Translations under genes and position numbers: made by a program
Part shown: piece after piece, positions 57,467 to 64,000 of the stretch
Layout: each line of letters begins with the position of its first letter
Numbering within the stretch: position 1 is the first letter of the stretch
Assembly: GCA_028274465.1 (NCBI GenBank)
Contig: CM051455.1
Location: 109,118,261 to 109,182,260 of the forward strand
DNA: 64,000 nucleotides
Direction: 5' to 3'
Source of the DNA: Plantago ovata
Lineage: Eukaryota > Streptophyta > Magnoliopsida > Lamiales > Plantaginaceae
Notes under the pieces: generated by a model
Databases searched by the model: none
Seen by the model: only the letters and a program-made list of their open reading frames with translations
What the model was told of the DNA's origin: nothing

Positions 57467-57640
57467 CGTCAATCTAAAAGCATCAGTGTCCTCCAAACAA
57501 TGTGGACCAAGCATGTTTCCCAGATGTCTTTCTTCCAGAAAGCATTGAGTATGCACGAAAATCACTCACGGTCCATAGAAGTGCTGCTCTCAACCTGAAG
57601 TTCTTCTTTTTGGAGACATCATATGCGGGGATTCAATGCT
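57467..57640 (-). pseudogene. CACTA transposase TNP2, N-terminal piece
   Basis: The minus-strand translation YDVSKKKNFRLRAALLWTVS then DFRAYSMLSG matches the TNP2 block (ALMWTINDFPAYGMLSGW), followed in another frame by FRLTDSMKDSWFDCHRRFL, which is completed at 23116 once P is removed. A frameshift lies between these blocks. Confidence 0.8.
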
Positions 57641-57645
57641 CCCAC

Positions 57646-57949
57646 TTTAACGACCCGACCCACTAATGGGCCGAGACCCAGCCCGTTGGGCCGGCGAGGT
57701 TACTCCTGGGCGCTCTCCGGTGTGATATGCTGGCCCCACAGACCAACACGTGTTCTAATCCGCGCACTTTGTCCTCACTCGTGCGCGCACTGGGAACTTC
57801 CCAGTGGGTCACCCATCCTAGAATTGCTACAGAGCAAGCACGTTTAACTGTGAAGTTCTTCTAGGTGGATTCTCGAAAAGAAAGTTGCACCTTGTTGGTA
57901 TGAGTAGCGTTCTCAACCCTTTTAAGCCTCTGAAATCTGGGGCGTTACA
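57646..57949 (-). repeat. Cassandra 3' LTR
   Basis: A 304-base LTR ending GGGGCGTTACA. The first base pair is changed (TTTAACG against TGTAACG in its sister). Confidence 0.85.
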
Positions 57950-58134
57950 ATCACCCCTCTTAAATTGCGCAACGAGAACGTTGCGCGCTGTCCCGAGACC
58001 AACCATCCATGCAGGATTCTAGAGGTGGCCCCTCCTGGCTCAAGAGGTGGCTCCCACCGTTGATACGGTGTAGCACTTTGCCCCAGATGGCACTTAGTTC
58101 CTGCAGTTCCGGATAGTCCCGCTCTGATATCACT

Positions 58135-58403
58135 TGTAACGACCTGACACACTAATGGGCTGAGACCTGGCCCATTGGGCCAGTGAGGTTACTCCTGGGC
58201 ACTCTCCGAGGTGATATGCTGGCCCCACAGACCAACACGTGTTCTAATCCGTGCACTTTGTCCTCACTCGTGCGCGCATTGGGATCTTCCCAGTGGGTCA
58301 CCCATCCTAGAATTGCTCAAGAGCAAGCACGCTTAACTCTGAAGTTCTTCTAGGTGGATTCTCGAAAAGAAAGGTGCACCTTGTTGGTATGAATAATGTT
58401 CTC
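58135..58403 (-). repeat. Cassandra 5' LTR, truncated by C2
   Basis: TGTAACGACC to GAATAATGTTCTC. About 35 bases are displaced beyond C2 and outside the window. Confidence 0.85.
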
Positions 58404-60507
58404 TGATAGTGTATATGTCCTAGAGACAGTCTTTATTAAGGGCATACAACCCTTATTAAGGGCATATATGTACTATTACACAGGTCAACGTAATATAATA
58501 TATGTTTGTTTTTTTGACTATTGAGTATCACTTTCATATTTATATTACACCAGGCATACAACATGTCATATCTCTATTCCTGTCTGTATTGATATCAAAC
58601 ATGTCCCCTCGGATAGATGACCGATCACACATATAGTGGGAGCTATGTGAGTTATCATCTATCCCAAACTCTCCCTAGTCGAGGTTCATCTCGGATGTAG
58701 GGGTCTGAATGAACCAGGTGATACTAGTATGCGTGGAGGTTATACTTGTTAGAGCAAGTGTGAGCCGATCCCACGGCCACGGAACGGATTGTTAGACAAT
58801 CTAGAAACGTTCTCATAACTCCGCATAGTTGTTCGAAGGGTGATTACCGAACAATGGAAGTACCCACCGGAAACTCCCATCGATGTATACTCTACACCGA
58901 AGTGTCTATGGGAACCGGAAAGTTGTCGAAGTGATGCCAGTCATCCTTTGGACTTACAGGACTTTATCATCACATTTGTTGCCCCATATCCTTGGTGGAC
59001 CCGTCGATGTCAGCTCTGAATAAGCAGTTGACCCAAGACACGATCCAGGATTATGGCTACATACAAATGGGGGTGATAAGTGATTCTGTGAATGATTCAT
59101 CTCTCACGTGTAGCACAGCAGAGCACTGCTCATAGTCGTTCATAGTTGTGATTGGTTAAACCGCTGGCCAGCGTATCAATATTATTATGATAGTCATAAT
59201 AGATATTGGATTCACCAAGCAACTCACTGAAGACGCCCGTGGATGTATTATTGGGATAGACACATCATCAATCCTAGATGCATTCGAGTCAGTCAAATAA
59301 AGGGACGTTACCAACGCCGCGTTCAGCGCAATAGACTTCACACGAAAGTGTTTGCTTTGAGAAACCTCTCAAACGTCCTCATGTATTAATATTGCAAATG
59401 GAACCGTCTAGGAATTCCATATTGCCTAGTGTAGCACTTGCTTAATACAATGAGGCTCTATGGGTCACACTATGTGGTGATTCAGCTTATCCGAATATCC
59501 TTGAAGATGGAATCGCAATTAATTTAGAATTAATTGTGATTGATGAATTATAATTGATTTGGAATTAATTATAATTATTTGTGGGTCAATTAATAATTTG
59601 GAATTATTAATTGAATTGATTGATTAATTGTATTTTATTTAAATACAATTAAAGATTATATTTTAGAAATATAATAAAGGCCTGATTTGAAAGGATATAT
59701 TAATTAGAATTAATAAATGCACATGGGCAAAATCTACTTAGAGTTTGAATTTCCTTCGAATTATAAGTGGGTCCCAAAATTGCGACCCACATACCCCCCT
59801 TGGCCGGCCGCGTGTAGTATTAGTATGGGAGGGAGTTTCGACTCCTTCCCATATTAGAAGTCAAGGGTTAAGTTAGATTTTCCTAATTGAGTTCTAACTT
59901 AACTGAGAATGAATCTAGACTTAAATTGGTTTCCTTGTGCAATAAGAATTAGAGTTCTTATTCCTTTATGAAGTCTAAAAGAATCTTCTTTAGGCTTCTA
60001 TTGACTACTATTTAAGTAGGTTATTAGAGAGCTTTTTCAATGCCGAATTCTTAGAGAATTATTCTACCTTTCTTAGAGAAAATAAAAGCTCTCCCCTACC
60101 ACTATATCCTAGCCGCGCGCGCCACTCTCCACCGGAGGAAGATCGTCGCCCCATCTTCTTGGCCACATAAAGAATATCCTAGCATTCTTTCCGATAAGCT
60201 GTTCATCCGTGGATACCAAGGTTGAGGTTCAAAGAGCTGGAAATTAATTTTTATTGTCTTGTAGATAATCAAAGTATTGCAGATATCTTCAACTTAGACG
60301 AAGGAGAAGATTCACCGGACTATTACAAAGACTTCATCGATTGGCATATCGATTCAATACCTATTCTTGCTTTTGGAGTATTGTAAGTCTTCTGATTAAT
60401 GTGTTTATTATATACGTTGTATGCATCATCAATTAACCTGCATGTTAAGAAAGTATTTGAAATTCCGCTGCGTACCCTAGGGGTAACTCTGACCATATTT
60501 TCTTACA
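58404..60507 (+). repeat. C2 5' LTR
   Basis: A 2,104-base LTR from TGATAGTGTATATGTCC to ATTTTCTTACA, followed two bases on by the primer site. It shares TATGTCCTAGAGACA and GTGGATACCAAGGTTGA with the C1 LTR, so C1 and C2 are related. Non-coding. Confidence 0.85.
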
Positions 60508-60508
60508 G

Positions 60509-60524
60509 TGGTATCAGAGCCAGG
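60509..60524 (+). other. C2 primer-binding site, tRNA-iMet
   Basis: TGGTATCAGAGCCAGG, the common Copia primer site complementary to initiator tRNA-Met. Confidence 0.9.
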
Positions 60525-60648
60525 TTAATTGATTATGTATATACGTATATATGTTATGTGATTATGTAGTTTATGTGGATGCAATTGATTCTATGATTAA
60601 TTATGATTTTCGAAAGATGAATTTATATTTTTCAAAAAAAAAAAAAGA

Positions 60649-60650
<2 letters not shown>

Positions 60651-60712
<62 letters not shown>
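60651..60712. repeat. TA microsatellite in C2 leader
   Basis: About 31 uninterrupted TA units directly followed by the GC-rich palindrome cluster. Confidence 0.95.
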
Positions 60713-60715
<3 letters not shown>

Positions 60716-60839
60716 GCCTGCGTGACACAGGCGGCCGAGCCGCCTGCTTGATGCAGGCAGGCGCCTGCGTGCCGCAGGCGCCCGGGAACCTGCGGGACGC
60801 AAGCGCCCTAGGGGACGGGATTCGATCCCGTCCCCGTAT
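60713..60839. repeat. GC-rich palindrome cluster in C2 leader
   Basis: Perfect inverted repeats with three-base loops: arms CAGGCGGC/GCCGCCTG around CGA (about 60728-60746), GCGCCTGCG/CGCAGGCGC around TGC (about 60760-60780) and GGGGACGGGAT/ATCCCGTCCCC around TCG (about 60813-60837), plus imperfect GCCTGC/GCAGGC pairs. Confidence 0.9.
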
Positions 60840-62050
60840 ATTATTATATATATTTATTTAATTTTCTGGGTTGGACCCAAAATCGAATTGTTGGAAATGT
60901 TTAGGATTGAATTTTATATTTGGAGTATAAATATGATTTAATTGTAATTATTGTTAACTAGAGGGGTTAAATTTAATTAGTATTAAGTTGAGGGGCTTAT
61001 TTGTGATTTATCAATTTATTGTTTATTACAAATAAGTCTTTCTACTTTTGAATTTTCAATTTAACACCTCCAAGGTTTGGAAAATTACAATTGAGTCCTT
61101 CGGGTTTTCAAAAATTACTACCTGGTCAATAGAATATTCAATTTTTCAATCTAGTCCAAATTTTCAATTTTTCATAGAGATTATAACTATGGGATTATAA
61201 TTCTCATAATGAAATTATGAAGTCATTTGGCATCCACATAGGCTACTACTTGTTTGTTTGCTCGATATGCTATTGTTTGAAAATGCATGTTTAAATACCA
61301 CGTATTTTACTTTCCGTTCGACCGCTATGCATGCGAGGGTAGGCGGCGCCCTCTTATTTTTGGGACCGCATATTTTTATGTATGGGTAGGCGGCGCCCAT
61401 TATGTGCTTGACCGCGTTTAGAACTAGAATGGATAGGCGGCATCCATTACGTGTAGACCGCTCATGCATGATGGGTAGGCGGCGCCCTTATTTGTTTGTA
61501 GATGACTGATAACAACCCTCAAACTACAAGCCCCAACCAATATAAGTGCAGAAATATGTATACGTATGTGTTTCTGAAATGCTTTCCATGGGGTGATTTA
61601 ATTCTGAACTTTCATTGCGTTTTCCTGTATTGGCGACCTCGTCTCGCAGACTCGCAGTGATCGTCAGATTAGAGTAAGCCTATGATTATAACTTACCGCA
61701 TATTGTATCTAGCGACCTCGATAGGTACAACATGTAGAGCGTCTGGTTAAATTAGATTTAACACCCAAGAGTTGCGTGACGCAATCGGATAGTCCTACCG
61801 GTCATATTATGTTATGCGACCAGCCCCCGTTGGAGTATAGCATAGTATGGATTTGGATCTTGGCCACTACGGTAACTTGTTGGACATTACCCGTATGTTT
61901 GTCTTGGGGGCAATCATATGTGAAAATAGTGGAAGCTAAACAGCTAAAGGACCTTGTTGTTTAGTTATGTTGACTGTGTATTTAGAAATAGTATTTCAAT
62001 AGTTGATTAATTATTTTCGTTCTATATTATTTCTCCTTAGGAAAACAGAA
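60840..62050 (+). other. C2 long untranslated leader
   Basis: About 1.2 kb between the palindromes and gag with no credible ORF beyond the repeats listed. It would be part of the genomic RNA leader. Confidence 0.6.
61333..61490. repeat. Four GGGTAGGCGGCGCCC repeats in C2 leader
   Basis: Copies at 61337-61351, 61384-61398, 61431-61445 (GGATAGGCGGCATCC, both arms changed together) and 61473-61487, spaced 47, 47 and 42 bases. Sequences near GACCGC lie between them. Confidence 0.9.
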
Positions 62051-62670
62051 ATGGCTATACTGTCCTCCGAGCTCATTGCCAACTTGGAATTGCAAAAGCT
62101 AACAGGACCAAACTACGTGGATTGGATCCATGAGGTACGAAGGGTGCTATGGCACAACGAGGTTGAGTATGTGTTAGACGAACCTATCCCTCCACCTCCC
62201 ACTGAGTTGACTACTGCAACCTATGATTGCTATTATGAGATGTCGATGGAAAAGGCCGAGTTTGTGAAGAATTTGTTGTTGAATGCTATGTCTGACAATA
62301 TGGTTGGATCGTGTCGAGAGAAGGAACCATATGAGATTGTGAGATATCAAGGATGTGTGAAGGGTTCGAAGCTATCAAGATCATGCTTATCCAAAGACTT
62401 GAGATAGAAGAGCTGTCGCCTGAACAAGTCAAGTCATTGATTGATTTTCTCTTTCAACATGTTGGATATGGCTTGGAGCTAGAAGCTAAGGCTTCCATTA
62501 TATTTATCGTGGAAAGATTGTTGCAATCTATTCAGAATCCCGAAGTCGGGACAACAACAGAGTCGATTGCTGAGAGGCCTATTGCCAACGAGTTTCTAAG
62601 GGTCAATCGTAGACCCAAAGGGAACAAGGGTGGCAAGAATGCACGCAATCGTAAGATGGCTAAGTTTTGA
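62051..62670 (+). pseudogene. C2 Copia gag
   Basis: ATG at 62051 gives MAILSSELIANLELQKLTGP, NYVDWIHEVRRVLWHNEVEY, VLDEPIPPPP, typical of Copia Gag (UBN2/Retrotran_gag type). A frame change near 62355 is needed to reach RMCEGFEAIKIMLIQRL and the basic tail KGNKGGKNARNRKMAKF. A stop follows, so the zinc knuckle is in a separate frame. Confidence 0.75.
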
Positions 62671-62676
62671 CTTAGG

Positions 62677-63606
62677 ATGGAGATTTGTCTCTATTGCAAA
62701 CTCAAGGGCCATTGGAAGAAGGATTGTCCTCGACTGAGGGCAGATCAAGCTATGGAGCCACCGGCTTCTAGCTCAGGTATGTTTGTTATTGAAATGAACA
62801 CGACTACTTTTGACTCCAATGTTTGGGTATTAGATACAGCTTGTGGCTCACACATTTGTAATAATGTGCAGGGGCTAATTGAACACATGCTAGTCAAGCA
62901 AGGTGAAATCGACTTGCATGTTGGGAACGACAATCCAGTTGAAGCCAAACGCGTTGGACGTTGCAAGATAGATTTACCATCAGGACAATGCTTAGAACTT
63001 GATAACGTTTATTTTGTTCCATCCATTGCCAGAAATATTATTTCCATTCCATTGTTGGACAATTTGGGTTTTTCCTTTTGTTTTGCTAATAATACTTGTT
63101 ATTTTTCGCTAAATGACCAGTATTATAGAAAAGCTCGCTTAGTGAATGGTTTATATATTTTGCAAACTAGTCTACCTTTATTTCAAATACATAACAAACA
63201 ACCGTCTTCAAGTAGGAAGAATAATCCATCTTATCTATGGCATTGTCGGCTAGGCCATATCAATGAAACACGGATTCAAAGACTAAAGAAGTTGGACTAC
63301 TTAGAACCATTTGATTTCGAATCATATGGTACATGTGAATCATTTGTTAAGCGTAAGATGACGAACAAACCCTTCGTTGGACAAGGTGTTCGTGCCACTC
63401 GCTGCTTAGAGCTCATACATACCGATGTATGTGGACCTTTTAAAGTCCAAGCACGTGGAGGTTATTCTTACTTCGTTACCTTTACTGACTATTTCTCAAG
63501 GTATGGATATATTTATCTTATGAAGAATAAATCTGAGACCTTTGGGAAATTCAAGGAGTTTAGGAATGAGGTCGAGAATGAATTGAACCTAAGGATAGTC
63601 ACTCTT
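62677..63606 (+). CDS. C2 zinc knuckle, protease, integrase N-part
   Basis: The 310-residue frame holds a CCHC knuckle CLYCKLKGHWKKDC (about 4-17), protease active site VLDTACGSHIC (about 51-61; Ala replaces the usual Gly), pre-integrase LWHCRLGHINETRIQRL with the second pair CESF (Phe replaces Cys), and integrase core HTDVCGPF and FTDYFSRYGYIYLMKNKSE supplying the first catalytic Asp. It is cut after LNLRIVTL by the next LTR. Confidence 0.8.
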
Positions 63607-64000
63607 TGATGAATGTGTATTTTACACTTTCATTCGAGTCTTTTTCACCTATTTTAGCTATCCTCTATGTTAATTTAGCTATATTTTAGTGCATTTTATT
63701 AGAATAGTGTCACGTTTCCCTTTAGATTTTATTTTACAGGTTTTGGTTGAAATTCGAAGATTCCCGGGCAAATATATTGAAGTTGACAAGGAATTGGTGT
63801 TCCAGAAGCCTATTTGGAGTATCTGAAGGTTTCCGGATGGGATTTGGAGTCTAGGGGCCGAATCTGGAGGTTAGAAGGCTACTAGAAGTCAGAAACCGAG
63901 TCCGAAAAGGGGAAGAAATTCAAAAACGCGTCGAAAACGCGGAATTCTGCGAAAAAACCGGGGGGCGAACCGCCGCGCGTGTGGGGCGAACCGCCCCGTG
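63607..64000 (+). repeat. Gypsy LTR start inside C2 integrase
   Basis: Begins TGATGAATGTGTATTTTACAC, same cohort as S1, and reaches the first dyads (about 63963-63998) before the window ends. Whether it is a full element or solo LTR cannot be told. Confidence 0.85.

Larger units (their letters stand above)
14110..57645 (-). mobile_element. CACTA (En/Spm) DNA transposon, heavily interrupted
   Basis: Transposase exons on the minus strand are found in five pieces (57467-57640, 22224-23116, 21867-22141, 16842-16946, about 15290-16054) that read through once the insertions MU1, TK and P are removed at their target duplications. The 3' side carries subterminal repeats (14110-14520). No exact CACTA terminus is seen, and the 5' end is hidden beyond Cassandra and C2. 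Confidence 0.8.
57646..58403 (-). mobile_element. Cassandra-type TRIM with 5S rRNA-like LTRs
   Basis: Two LTRs (57646-57949; 58135-58403, cut by C2) flank about 185 bases of noncoding internal DNA. On the minus strand each LTR holds 5S rRNA-like blocks: AGTTAAACGTGCTTGCTC, CTAGGATGGGTGACCCACTG and CATACCAACAAGGTGC. A tRNA-iMet primer-site relic (plus GCTCTGATATCA, 58121-58132) adjoins the right LTR. No protein. This is the diagnostic structure of the Cassandra family. Confidence 0.9.
58404..63606 (+). mobile_element. C2: Copia retrotransposon, 5' portion
   Basis: LTR 58404-60507, tRNA-iMet primer site, a long structured leader, gag, zinc knuckle, protease, pre-integrase and integrase start. 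It is interrupted at 63607 by another Gypsy LTR, and the rest is outside the window. Inserted in the Cassandra LTR, so younger than it. Confidence 0.85.

Noticed and set aside
57794-57905. Genuine 5S rRNA gene
   Set aside because: Only parts of 5S are kept, with many changes, inside LTRs with a primer site; this is the Cassandra pattern.

Overview
The window is plant nuclear DNA, probably from a eudicot, and consists almost entirely of nested transposable elements. The evidence is long terminal repeat (LTR) elements primed by plant tRNA-Asp or initiator tRNA-Met, Copia and Gypsy coding relics, a TNP2-type CACTA transposase with a plant intron, a Cassandra TRIM carrying 5S rRNA-like sequence, and strong AT-richness. 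I found no intact host gene, no tRNA or rRNA locus and no CRISPR array. The species cannot be named from the sequence. One run of exactly 100 N (46439-46538) marks an assembly gap.

Layout, using working names. T1 (1045-4352, minus) is an LTR-internal-LTR-internal-LTR array flanked by CTATA, sitting in an older LTR-like sequence (about 995-1044 and 4353-5099). C1 is a decayed Copia element: reverse transcriptase pieces at 5207-5487 and 12116-12365, LTR from 12366. It is split by E1 (5488-12115, minus), an Athila-like Gypsy element with gag and protease only. From about 14.1 kb to 57.6 kb a CACTA transposon (coding on minus) is broken by MU1 (Mutator-like, 16064-16832), TK (large solo LTR 16952-21861, itself holding solo LTRs SL1 17161-18658 and SL2 20527-21720), and the Gypsy element P (23117-57461, plus, TSD CTATC).

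P is itself a host. M2 (25549-31727, minus, TSD TACTC) lies in its gag. S1 (32123-37517, plus, TSD ACTGG/ATTGG) lies just before its protease. B (38254-55712, minus, TSD CCCCC) lies in its 3' noncoding part. B holds M3 (38718-53441, minus), which contains the gap, and a plus-strand LTR remnant R1 (53442-54354). Beyond P come the CACTA N-terminal part, a Cassandra element (57646-58403), a Copia element C2 (58404-63606) inserted in Cassandra, and the start of another Gypsy LTR (63607-64000) inserted in the C2 integrase.

The Gypsy elements with interpretable internals (E1, P, M2, S1, M3) form one related cohort with tRNA-Asp primer sites. None encodes reverse transcriptase, RNase H or integrase here, so all would depend on enzymes supplied from elsewhere. 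They share an unusual cis architecture: arrays of short GC-rich dyads (arm-GCG-N3-CGC-arm) upstream of the TATA box in the LTR and often again in the 3' noncoding internal region, repeated hairpins with CCTATTC/GAATAGG arms, a long homopurine tract, and a duplicated polypurine module. Arm sequences differ between subfamilies while symmetry is kept, and array copy number differs between sister LTRs. This is the strongest candidate for something undescribed. The roughly 5.9 kb repeat around the gap may be a false or allelic duplication from contig ends and should not be counted as two genes without checking.
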